Assembly (NCBI GenBank): GCA_963759155.1
Contig: CAVWXX010000017.1
Location: 124,001 to 188,000, forward strand
Origin: SZUA-36 sp963759155
GTDB taxonomy: Bacteria; Pseudomonadota; Gammaproteobacteria; Xanthomonadales; SZUA-36
DNA: 64,000 bases
Reading direction: 5' to 3'
The position numbers and the translations under genes are program-made. Within the stretch, counting starts at the first letter, position 1. Every line of letters starts with the position of its first letter. The notes under the pieces are model-generated. The model ran no database searches. It had not been told where the DNA came from and worked only from the letters and a program-made list of their open reading frames with translations. Positions 50,435-58,738 of this stretch are shown here, one piece after another.

Positions 50435-50911
50435 TTATTTCGTTTTATGGCTGGCGAGGATCTTATCGTAATCCGGAACCAGTCTTGCCTTAACGATGTT
50501 GCCAATATCAATTTTTACTTCCGTACCATCCTGTTCAATCCGAACACCGGTTTCATCTGCGCCCAGGATAGGGCCGGAAAATTTACGCCGGCCATCTTGC
50601 GGGGCAAACAGGGTAATCTTTGCCGTACTTCCCGCAAACTGACGGTACTGCGCAGCCGTGAACAATGGTCTGTCCAGCCCGGGTGAGGAAACCTCCAGGT
50701 TATACTGACTCCTGATGGGGTCCTTCACGTCCAGCAGTGCTGCAGTTTCCCGGCTAACGGTTTCACAATCTTCAATAGCCACACCATTTTCATGGTCTAT
50801 ATAGATTCGTAATACCGCGTGTTTCGGGCTGCTGTTGTATTCCAATCCGACAAACTCATAACCCAGGTCTTCCACCAACGGCTGTAATAATTCATTTAGT
50901 TTCTGGACGCT
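50435..50911 (-). CDS. rimP: Ribosome maturation factor RimP
   Basis: The TTG at 50911 is eight bases after GGAG and gives a protein of about 158 residues starting SVQKLNELLQPLVEDLGYEF; the GTG at 50932 adds seven residues and lacks a ribosome site. The N-terminal domain carries VLRIYIDHENGVAIEDCETV and YNLEVSSPGLDRPLF. The C-terminal SH3-like barrel is about 90-150. It acts in 30S assembly. It is the first protein gene after the initiator tRNA, as in the E. coli metY-rimP operon. Confidence 0.93.
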   Translation of the reverse strand, partial: SVQKLNELLQPLVEDLGYEFVGLEYNSSPKHAVLRIYIDHENGVAIEDCETVSRETAALLDVKDPIRSQYNLEVSSPGLDRPLFTAAQYRQFAGSTAKITLFAPQDGRRKFSGPILGADETGVRIEQDGTEVKIDIGNIVKARLVPDYDKILASHKTK

Positions 50912-50932
50912 CAAAACAAATACTCCGGGCAC

Positions 50933-50953
50933 AAAAAAAGGGCAAACACGCCC
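50933..50953 (-). terminator. Possible short attenuator-like hairpin before rimP
   Basis: On the minus strand GGGC-GTGTTT-GCCC is followed by seven T, ending just before the rimP start. The stem is only 4 bp. E. coli also has terminators between metY and rimP that let part of the transcription through. Confidence 0.4.
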
Positions 50954-51077
50954 CCGACGATCAGCCCCGGTCTAACCCGGAACCTTTACACTCACGCCCT
51001 ACAGGGCGGATGAGACAGCATTATTTCATTACACTATCCAATCGTCGCAAGGGATCACCAGCCATTGCCGATGAAAC

Positions 51078-51099
51078 AAAAAAGGGCCCTGCCGGACCC
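51078..51099 (-). terminator. Intrinsic terminator after tRNA-fMet
   Basis: GGGTCC-GGCA-GGGCCC followed by six T on the minus strand, about 11 bases past the tRNA 3' end. Confidence 0.75.
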
Positions 51100-51110
51100 T
51101 CGTAAAATAT

Positions 51111-51187
51111 TGGTAGCGGGGGCAGGATTCGAACCTGCGACCTTCGGGTTATGAGCCCGACGAGCTGCCAGACTGCTCCACCCCGCA
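51111..51187 (-). tRNA. Initiator tRNA-fMet (anticodon CAT)
   Basis: The 77-base cloverleaf on the minus strand has an encoded CCA. The anticodon loop is CTCATAA, and three G-C pairs (GGG/CCC) stand next to it, the initiator hallmark. Position 1 (T) and position 72 (T) cannot pair, which keeps the other initiator hallmark, the open 1-72 pair, with different bases from the C-A of E. coli. It lies between nuoN and rimP. Confidence 0.97.
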
Positions 51188-51295
51188 CCGGCAAGGAAGG
51201 CATCATAATGATTCGATGCCCCAATTACAAGACCTTATATTACTTAATACTCAGATGCCTGAAAAGCCCTTGGCTAATTACGCTTTGTTTGACAG

Positions 51296-52741
51296 TTAAA
51301 GTCCGAAACTTGTCATGCAAATCGTAATCAGAGAGCTGGAAAATATTCCCAATCCAAGAATCATCGCACCATTCAAGGTCAGTGCGGCACCAAAATCCAC
51401 GGGCGCTGTGATGGGCGTCTCGTGTTCCGGATCATCAAAATACATGTACTTGATAAGCCGCAGGTAGTAAAAGGCACCGATGACGGCAAACACCACAGCG
51501 GTGACCGCCAGCCACAACAATCCTGCTTCTATGACAGCTTTAAGCACCATCAGTTTCGCAAAGAAACCAACCATCGGCGGTATACCGGCCATTGAAAACA
51601 TGACCAGGGCCATAATCGCTGCATAAAATGGATTACGCTGGTTAAGCCCTTTGAAGTCTTCCAGGTTTTCCGCCTCAACACCGCGTGAGCTTAACAGTAT
51701 GATCATGCCGAAGGAGGCAACTGACATAATGCCGTAAACGATGACATAGTACATCGCAGCACCATAGCCAAACGCAGTTCCCGGCAACAATCCCAACATC
51801 ACAAAGCCCATATGCGAAATCGTGGAATAGGCCAGCATGCGCTTGATATTTGTTTGCATGATCGCCGCAAGATTACCCAGGATGATCGACAAAACTGCCA
51901 GGCTTGCCAGCATGCCCTGCCAATGAATGTGCAGGTCTCCCAGTCCACTACTCAGGAACCGGTAGGCCATCGCAAATGCGGCAAGCTTGGGTACAGATGA
52001 AATAAACAGGGTGACTGCAGGTGGCGCACCTTCATAAACGTCGGGGATCCACATGTGGAATGGAACCACACCAAATTTGAATGCAATTCCGACGACCACA
52101 AATACCAAGCCGAACACGAGGAGGATATCGTCTGTGCCCTGGACACGAATGGCCTCCGCAATATCCGGCAATAGCAAGCTTCCGGTGGCGCCATAAATCA
52201 TCGACATACCATATAGCAACATACCGGAAGCCACTGAGCCCAACACAAAATACTTCATGGCCGCTTCAGAGCCACGTTTTGATTCCCGGTCAAATGCAAC
52301 CAATGCATATACAGAAAGTGAAACCAGTTCCAGGCCAAGATAGATCATCAACATGCTGTTGGCGGAGATCAGGATCATAACCCCCAGCATTGCCTCCAGG
52401 CTAAGCGTGTAGAAGTCCGACCGGAACATATTGAAATTGCGCAGGTGGTATTTCGAATAGATGAATATCATGGCCATCAGAAGAAAACTGAATACCTTGA
52501 GTACGTCACCCATGGCATCCCTGATGAAACTGTCCGCAAACGCGTTTGCAGTGGGCACTCCGTCAAGTAAAAAACCACCTCGAAAGGTAATAATGGCAGC
52601 GAATATAACGGTTAACATGGCGAGCAGGTGAATTATTCCCCGACGCTCTTCACGCAGAAACAGATCGACGATCGCAATCACACCGGCCATCGCGACAACC
52701 CAGATTTCAGGAGCAGCTAGTAACAATTGGGCGCTGTTCAT
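51296..52741 (-). CDS. nuoN: NADH-quinone oxidoreductase subunit N
   Basis: This 481-residue antiporter-like subunit of complex I has 14 helices in the membrane arm. Typical blocks are YLGLELVSLSVYALVAFDRE with the key Glu, FKFGVVPFHMWIPDVYEGAP with the Lys/His channel residues, and RMLAYSTISHMGFVMLGLL. It is the last gene of the nuo operon; the initiator tRNA follows 108 bases later. It starts one base after the nuoM stop. Confidence 0.97.
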   Translation of the reverse strand: MNSAQLLLAAPEIWVVAMAGVIAIVDLFLREERRGIIHLLAMLTVIFAAIITFRGGFLLDGVPTANAFADSFIRDAMGDVLKVFSFLLMAMIFIYSKYHLRNFNMFRSDFYTLSLEAMLGVMILISANSMLMIYLGLELVSLSVYALVAFDRESKRGSEAAMKYFVLGSVASGMLLYGMSMIYGATGSLLLPDIAEAIRVQGTDDILLVFGLVFVVVGIAFKFGVVPFHMWIPDVYEGAPPAVTLFISSVPKLAAFAMAYRFLSSGLGDLHIHWQGMLASLAVLSIILGNLAAIMQTNIKRMLAYSTISHMGFVMLGLLPGTAFGYGAAMYYVIVYGIMSVASFGMIILLSSRGVEAENLEDFKGLNQRNPFYAAIMALVMFSMAGIPPMVGFFAKLMVLKAVIEAGLLWLAVTAVVFAVIGAFYYLRLIKYMYFDDPEHETPITAPVDFGAALTLNGAMILGLGIFSSSLITICMTSFGL

Positions 52742-52742
52742 G

Positions 52743-54266
52743 TTAAATGACCTTTGATTGAATTATGTGTTGTAACAGGTTATCCACGGACGCCTGCATC
52801 ATGTCGACCAGCGGCTGCGGCCATAAACCAAAAAACAGTATGGCGACTGCCAGTGTGCCAAGCACCAGCGCCTCCCGGGCATTGATATCCTGCAGGTTTT
52901 CGACCTCGCGATTAACCACGGCACCAAAAATGACCCGTTTGGCAAGCCACAAACTGTAAGCCGCCCCGAGTATCAGGGTGAATGCTGCCAGGAAGGCAAA
53001 CCAGAAGTTGGCCTGGAATGCTGACAGGATGACCATGAACTCGCCAACGAAACCACTGGTTCCGGGCAGGCCCGAATTGGCCATCAGGAAAAATACCGCG
53101 AACAGTGCAAACCAGGGCATGGTGTTTGCCACACCACCGTAGTCTTTAATCATACGGCTATGCATACGGTCGTAAAGAACACCAACGGTCAAGAACAGCG
53201 CACCGGAGATAAAGCCATGAGAAATCATTTGCATCATGGCGCCTTCAACACCCAGCGCCGCACCGGATACGCCACCGGTCTTGCGATAAATTGCAAATGC
53301 GATAAACAAGCCGAGCGTTACAAAACCCATATGAGATATGGATGAATAAGCGATAAGCTTTTTCATATCCTGCTGCGCCAGGGCAACAAAACCGATATAG
53401 ACCACAGCAATCAAAGACAGGGCTATTACCAGCCAATCCAGTGCGGCAGAGGCGTCGGGGGTGATAGGCAGGCTGAACCTGATAAAACCATAACCACCGA
53501 TCTTCAACATGATGGCCGCCAGGATCACCGAGCCACCGGTTGGTGCTTCAACGTGAGCATCCGGTAACCATGTGTGTACCGGAAACATCGGAATCTTGAC
53601 AGCAAACGCAGCCAGAAAGCCGACAAACAGCCACTTCTGAGCAGTCAAACCCAGGGGCATTTCATGCCATGCAAGGATGTCCCAGGTGCCTGACTGGATA
53701 TACAGGTATATCAGGCCGATCAACATGAACACGGAACCAAGGAATGTGTACAAAAAGAACTTGATCGTCGCGTAAACCCGGCGCGGCCCACCCCATATAC
53801 CGATAACCAGGAACATCGGGATCAGCATGGCTTCAAAGAACACGTAAAACAGCAAGGCATCAAGTGCTGAGAAAACACCAATCATCAGGCCTTCCATCAC
53901 CAGGAAGGCTGCCATGTACTGGCTTACATTCTTCTCAATTGAGCGCCAACCGGCGATCACGACCAGCACACCGAAAAACATGGTCAATAGTATCAACGGG
54001 GCAGAAAACCCATCCACACCGAGGGTGTAGTTGATATTAAAAGTTTCAATCCACACCCGTTGCTCAACAAACTGCATTGCGGCAGTTGAAGTATCAAACG
54101 AGAAGAACAGGGGCAGACCCAATATAAAGGTAGCCGATGCGATCAACAGGGCGAGGCCCTTGGCCAGGGCTGGCCGTTGATTACCTGCAACCATCACTGC
54201 CACGGCGCCCAGTATGGGCAGCCAGATCAAAATGCTGAGTAGTATTCCGTTCATCGTCCCGTTCAT
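52743..54266 (-). CDS. nuoM: NADH-quinone oxidoreductase subunit M
   Basis: This 507-residue proton-channel subunit of complex I has FFEAMLIPMFLVIGIWGGPR with the conserved Glu, FAVKIPMFPVHTWLPDAHVE with the channel Lys and His, and IAYSSISHMGFVTLGLF. Fourteen or so helices are visible. The ATG overlaps the nuoL stop; a second ATG four codons later (MNGILLS) could also serve. Confidence 0.97.
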   Translation of the reverse strand: MNGTMNGILLSILIWLPILGAVAVMVAGNQRPALAKGLALLIASATFILGLPLFFSFDTSTAAMQFVEQRVWIETFNINYTLGVDGFSAPLILLTMFFGVLVVIAGWRSIEKNVSQYMAAFLVMEGLMIGVFSALDALLFYVFFEAMLIPMFLVIGIWGGPRRVYATIKFFLYTFLGSVFMLIGLIYLYIQSGTWDILAWHEMPLGLTAQKWLFVGFLAAFAVKIPMFPVHTWLPDAHVEAPTGGSVILAAIMLKIGGYGFIRFSLPITPDASAALDWLVIALSLIAVVYIGFVALAQQDMKKLIAYSSISHMGFVTLGLFIAFAIYRKTGGVSGAALGVEGAMMQMISHGFISGALFLTVGVLYDRMHSRMIKDYGGVANTMPWFALFAVFFLMANSGLPGTSGFVGEFMVILSAFQANFWFAFLAAFTLILGAAYSLWLAKRVIFGAVVNREVENLQDINAREALVLGTLAVAILFFGLWPQPLVDMMQASVDNLLQHIIQSKVI

Positions 54267-56266
54267 CGTCCAGGCACCATAGTCACCCAGACTGCTAAAA
54301 TTCCTATCAGTCCGATAATCATGGCAAAGGCATAGTCATACAAAAACCCGGTCTGCCAGCGGCGCACCCGCGCGGCTATCCATTCAACCACCCGTGCTGA
54401 ACCGTTGACGAGACCATTATCAATAAAGCCGGCATCTGCTTTGTTCCACAAGTTTTGGCCAAGCTTCACACTGCCCTCGGCAAAAATTTTCTGGTAGAAC
54501 TCGTCAAAGTAATACTTGTGATCAAGCAGACGGTACAAAAACGGAAAGCGGTTCTGCACGGCGTCGGCAATCGTGGGCCGGAACTGGTAAATAACCGTCG
54601 CAAGAACAAAACCGGCGATCATTAACCAGAAAGGCAAGGTGTAAATTGCGTGCATGGCCATCGCAGTGGCACCGTGGAAATGCTCACCCAATTCAGCGAG
54701 AACATTGTTCTTCTCAAGAACAAAGATTGAGTCGTCAAGCCAGCCACCAAACAGAACCGGCTCGACAGTCATCCAACCAATAACGATTGAAGGAATGGCC
54801 AGCAGAATCAGCGGCAGTGTAACCACCCATGGTGACTCTTTGGGCGCATGTGCCAGTTGCCCTGATGGCGGGTGATCACCGGCATCGTGAACAACCTCAA
54901 ACCGCTCCTTACCATGAAACGTCAGGTATAGCAGCCTGAAACTATATATAGCCGTGATCAGAACACCCGCAACAACTGCGAAGTAGGCAAATTCACTACC
55001 CCAGCGATGCGAGTCGGCGACCGCCTCGATAATTGCGTCCTTGGAATAAAAACCGGCGAAAAACGGAAAACCGATCAGTGCCAGTGTGCCAATCCAGGCA
55101 GTCAGCCAGGTGACTGGCATATATTTTCTCAGGCCACCCATGTAGCGCATATCCTGCTCATGGTGCATGGCAATAATGACGGAACCTGCACCGAGGAACA
55201 GCAGTGCCTTGAAAAATGCATGTGTCATCAGGTGGAATATGGCCGCTGAATATGCCGATACACCCAGTGCGACGGTCATATAACCCAGCTGCGAAAGTGT
55301 CGAATATGCGATGACACGTTTAACATCATTCTGCACAATACCGATCAAGCCCATTGAAAGTGCGGTTACCGCACCGATCAACAGAACAAAGCTAAGAGCC
55401 GCATCACTCAATTCAAACAATGGTGACATTCTGGCTACCATGAATATACCGGCAGTTACCATGGTCGCGGCGTGAATCAAAGCGGATATCGGCGTAGGGC
55501 CTTCCATTGAATCCGGAAGCCACACATGCAATGGTGCTTGTGCCGACTTACCCATGGCACCGATAAACAGGCACACGCAGATAAAGGTCAGCATGTTCCA
55601 TTCGATGCCCCCGGGGATTGAAATTGTCTGCCCAATGGCACTGTTGGCCTGTGCAAAAACCTCTGCATAGTCGAGCGTACCAAAAGTGAGCAATATGGCG
55701 GCAATTCCCAGCAAAAACCCAAAATCACCGACCCTGTTCACCAGGAAAGCCTTCAGGCCAGCCTTGGTCGCAGAATCCCTGTCATACCAGAACCCGATCA
55801 AAAGATAGGACACAAGCCCCACCGCTTCCCAGCCAAAGAACAATTGCAGGAAGTTGTTGGACATGACCAGCATCAGCATCGCAAAAGTAAACAGTGCGAT
55901 GTAACTGAAGAAACGCTGGTAACCCGGATCATCACGCATATAACCAATCGTATAGATATGGACCATAAATGAGATAAAGCTCACGGTACACATCATTAAT
56001 GTCGTCAGGTGATCAACCAGGAAACCAACCTGGAAGCGAATGCCATCCGCAACCATCCAGGTATACACATTGATATTTACAGCATCAAGCGTGCCGTTGA
56101 TCTGCTGTACCAGCAGCCAGGCTGACAAGGCAAATGACAGACCGACACCCAGAATCGTAACTGTATGAGAGCCCACCCGGCCGATCTGGTTACGGAAGAA
56201 TCCCGCCAGGATCGCGCCACCCAAAGGCAACAACGGAATCAGCAGCAGTGTGGTTTGCAACGACAT
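54263..56266 (-). CDS. nuoL: NADH-quinone oxidoreductase subunit L
   Basis: The ATG at 56266 has AAAGGA five bases upstream; an ATG two codons earlier (56272) overlaps the nuoK stop and leaves no room for a ribosome site. The product is 667 residues. Channel motifs FGWEAVGLVSYLLIGFW, KSAQAPLHVWLPDSMEGPTP and IAYSTLSQLGYMTVALG are present. The C-terminal long lateral helix and anchor (about 570-665) characteristic of NuoL are also present. It forms the distal end of the membrane arm. Confidence 0.97.
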   Translation of the reverse strand: MSLQTTLLLIPLLPLGGAILAGFFRNQIGRVGSHTVTILGVGLSFALSAWLLVQQINGTLDAVNINVYTWMVADGIRFQVGFLVDHLTTLMMCTVSFISFMVHIYTIGYMRDDPGYQRFFSYIALFTFAMLMLVMSNNFLQLFFGWEAVGLVSYLLIGFWYDRDSATKAGLKAFLVNRVGDFGFLLGIAAILLTFGTLDYAEVFAQANSAIGQTISIPGGIEWNMLTFICVCLFIGAMGKSAQAPLHVWLPDSMEGPTPISALIHAATMVTAGIFMVARMSPLFELSDAALSFVLLIGAVTALSMGLIGIVQNDVKRVIAYSTLSQLGYMTVALGVSAYSAAIFHLMTHAFFKALLFLGAGSVIIAMHHEQDMRYMGGLRKYMPVTWLTAWIGTLALIGFPFFAGFYSKDAIIEAVADSHRWGSEFAYFAVVAGVLITAIYSFRLLYLTFHGKERFEVVHDAGDHPPSGQLAHAPKESPWVVTLPLILLAIPSIVIGWMTVEPVLFGGWLDDSIFVLEKNNVLAELGEHFHGATAMAMHAIYTLPFWLMIAGFVLATVIYQFRPTIADAVQNRFPFLYRLLDHKYYFDEFYQKIFAEGSVKLGQNLWNKADAGFIDNGLVNGSARVVEWIAARVRRWQTGFLYDYAFAMIIGLIGILAVWVTMVPGR

Positions 56267-56268
56267 GT

Positions 56269-56574
56269 TCATCCTTTCAGATCGTCCAGTTCGGCAACAT
56301 TAATGGTCTGCCGGTTACGGAAAAGCACCACCAGGATAGCGAGACCAATACCCGCCTCGGCCGCCGCTACCGTCAGTATGAAGAAAACAAATATTTGTCC
56401 GTCGAGATTACCCAGGAATCGGGAAAATGCGATGAAGTTCATGTTAACCGCCAGCAACATGAGCTCTATGCACATCAAAAGAATGATGATGTTCTTACGG
56501 TTAATAAAAATTCCGGCAACACTCAGACTAAACAGAATTGCGCCAAGGGTCAGAAAATGTGCAAGTGTCAGCAT
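56269..56574 (-). CDS. nuoK: NADH-quinone oxidoreductase subunit K
   Basis: This is a 101-residue protein with three helices. The buried Glu residues needed for proton coupling lie in LLMCIELMLLAVNMNF and AAAEAGIGLAILVVLFR. Length is standard. The stop overlaps nuoL sequence; nuoJ ends nine bases upstream. Confidence 0.97.
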   Translation of the reverse strand: MLTLAHFLTLGAILFSLSVAGIFINRKNIIILLMCIELMLLAVNMNFIAFSRFLGNLDGQIFVFFILTVAAAEAGIGLAILVVLFRNRQTINVAELDDLKG

Positions 56575-56583
56575 GATATTTCC

Positions 56584-57198
56584 TCAAACGCTCCGTGGCT
56601 TCTCTGATTTCATCTTGACCAGCCTGACGCTTTCATCACGACGGGCCTTGACCTGTACCGACGGATTCTGTGTCTTGATGCCGGGTCGTGTACGAAGCGT
56701 CAGAGCGACCGCCGCAAAGATTGCAACCAGCAAGATCACACCGGCAACCTCAAACGGTAATAAGTAATTGGTATACAGCAGTTGACCCAGTTCGCGGGTA
56801 TTGCTGTAACCCTCGGGATTGGGCGCTGGTATCGGAAACATCTCTGCGCCAAACCGGCCCCTGCTCCACACCACCATCAACAGTTCTATCGCCATGATGA
56901 TGGCCACCACGACGGCCACGGGCAGGTAGCGGATGAAGCCTTCCTTGAATGGCACCAGGTTTATATCCAGCATCATTATCACGAACAGGAACAGCACCAT
57001 CACCGCACCCACGTAAACGACCACCAGTATGATGGCGAGAAACTCCGCCTCCAATAGCATCCAGATGGCGGCTGCGCTGAAAAAGGCCAGGATAAGAAAC
57101 AGTACGGAATATACCGGGTTGCGTGCGGTTATGACCGACACACCGGCAAATACCAAAACCAATGAAAAAGTATAAAAAACGAATTCCTGGACAATCAT
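56584..57198 (-). CDS. nuoJ: NADH-quinone oxidoreductase subunit J
   Basis: This 204-residue subunit has five helices. It starts IVQEFVFYTFSLVLVFAGVS and contains LEAEFLAIILVVVYVGAVMV, the conserved helix-3 region with a pi-bulge. The basic, Arg/Lys-rich tail (about 172-204) lies in the cytoplasm. It overlaps the nuoI stop by four bases. Confidence 0.96.
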   Translation of the reverse strand: MIVQEFVFYTFSLVLVFAGVSVITARNPVYSVLFLILAFFSAAAIWMLLEAEFLAIILVVVYVGAVMVLFLFVIMMLDINLVPFKEGFIRYLPVAVVVAIIMAIELLMVVWSRGRFGAEMFPIPAPNPEGYSNTRELGQLLYTNYLLPFEVAGVILLVAIFAAVALTLRTRPGIKTQNPSVQVKARRDESVRLVKMKSEKPRSV

Positions 57199-57683
57199 CG
57201 GTAGGCCGCATCCCTGTTACGATTTTCTGCAATCTCTGATTCAAAACGATCACCGACTGCCAGTAGTTTTTCTTTGGTCATGATGCCCTCTTCACGGTTC
57301 TCCATGTGATATTCGAGAAACCCGGTTTCAACAATTGAATCAACAGGGCAGGACTCTTCACAAAACCCGCAGAAAATACATTTGAATAAATCTATGTCAT
57401 AACGTGTTGTGCGACGACTGCCGTCTTCACGTTGCTCAGACTCGATAGTGATGGCGAGTGCAGGACACACGGCTTCGCATAACTTGCAGGCAATGCAGCG
57501 TTCCTCACCATTCGGGTAGCGACGCAATGCGTGCAGACCGCGGAAACGAACCGATTTAGGTGTCTTCTCATCCGGGTAGTTAATCGTGATGGTTGGACGG
57601 AACATGTGGCGCATGGTGAGACTCATGCCCTTGAGCAACTCGAGCAACATCAGGCTGCGGAAATATTGAATTATTCTTTTCAT
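57195..57683 (-). CDS. nuoI: NADH-quinone oxidoreductase subunit I (two 4Fe-4S clusters)
   Basis: This 162-residue ferredoxin-like subunit carries clusters N6a and N6b in CIACKLCEAVCPALAI and CIFCGFCEESCPVDSI. It passes electrons toward cluster N2. The N-terminal amphipathic segment (LLELLKGMSLTMRHMF) docks on the membrane. It lies two bases after nuoH. Confidence 0.97.
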   Translation of the reverse strand: MKRIIQYFRSLMLLELLKGMSLTMRHMFRPTITINYPDEKTPKSVRFRGLHALRRYPNGEERCIACKLCEAVCPALAITIESEQREDGSRRTTRYDIDLFKCIFCGFCEESCPVDSIVETGFLEYHMENREEGIMTKEKLLAVGDRFESEIAENRNRDAAYR

Positions 57684-57685
57684 CC

Positions 57686-58738
57686 TCAGCTACCCTTTGT
57701 CACGAACCCGAGAACGGTCATCATGGCTGCAACCATCACCCAGACCATTGTTATCGGAATAAGTACTTTCCAACCCAGACGCATGATCTGGTCATAACGG
57801 TAGCGGGGGAATGTCGCCCGGTACCACAAAAACATGAACATGAAGACAACCGTCTTGGCCAGGAACCAGAATATGCTGCCCTCAGCCAGGAAGGTATCGC
57901 CCAGTACCGGCACACCCTCAAACGGTGACAACCAGCCACCTGCAAACAGGATGGCAGTCAAACCTGAAATCAGGATCATGTTGGCATATTCTGCCAAAAA
58001 GAAAACGGCAAACGACGAGCCTGAATATTCGACGTGGAAACCCGCGACGATTTCTGATTCACCCTCGGCCTGGTCAAACGGTGCACGGTTTGTCTCAGCC
58101 ACACCTGAAATCATGTAAATAACGAATAACGGCAACAACGGCAACCAGTACCAGTCAAATATACCGCCCTGCTGTGCCAGGACAATTTCCCGGAGATTCA
58201 TCGAGCCGGCGAGAATCAACACGCCAACCAGTGAAAACCCCATCGCAATTTCATAGGACACCGTCTGTGCCGCTGCACGCATCGCGCCGAGAAATGCGTA
58301 TTTTGAGTTGGACGCCCAACCGGCAATGATGATGCCATAGACACCCAGCGAGGTAAGCGCCAGTACATAGATCAAACCGGCATCGACATCCGCCAACACC
58401 AGGAAATCATTAAATGGCACGACAGCCCAGGCCGCGAATGCCGGTGTCAGGGCAATGACCGGTGCCAGCAGGAACAGGTAGCGGTTGGAATTGGTCGGCA
58501 GGATGATCTCTTTCAACAGCAATTTGAAAACATCGGCAAATGGCTGTATCAAGCCCAGCGGGCCAACCCGGTTAGGTCCGACGCGAATCTGCATTGCACC
58601 GATGACCTTGCGCTCAAAATATGTGTAGAACGCCACGGCCGTAATCAATGGAACAGTAATCACCAGGATCTTGAGCACCGTCCAGATCAGGTATTGTGAC
58701 TGAATCCATTCCCAAACCGATATGAGCATATCAAGCAT
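57686..58738 (-). CDS. nuoH: NADH-quinone oxidoreductase subunit H
   Basis: This 350-residue subunit with eight or nine helices forms the quinone chamber. Conserved loops include FERKVIGAMQIRVGPNRVGP, AETNRAPFDQAEGESEIVAG and ATFPRYRYDQIMRLGWKVLI. The start overlaps the nuoG stop by one base. Confidence 0.97.
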   Translation of the reverse strand: MLDMLISVWEWIQSQYLIWTVLKILVITVPLITAVAFYTYFERKVIGAMQIRVGPNRVGPLGLIQPFADVFKLLLKEIILPTNSNRYLFLLAPVIALTPAFAAWAVVPFNDFLVLADVDAGLIYVLALTSLGVYGIIIAGWASNSKYAFLGAMRAAAQTVSYEIAMGFSLVGVLILAGSMNLREIVLAQQGGIFDWYWLPLLPLFVIYMISGVAETNRAPFDQAEGESEIVAGFHVEYSGSSFAVFFLAEYANMILISGLTAILFAGGWLSPFEGVPVLGDTFLAEGSIFWFLAKTVVFMFMFLWYRATFPRYRYDQIMRLGWKVLIPITMVWVMVAAMMTVLGFVTKGS

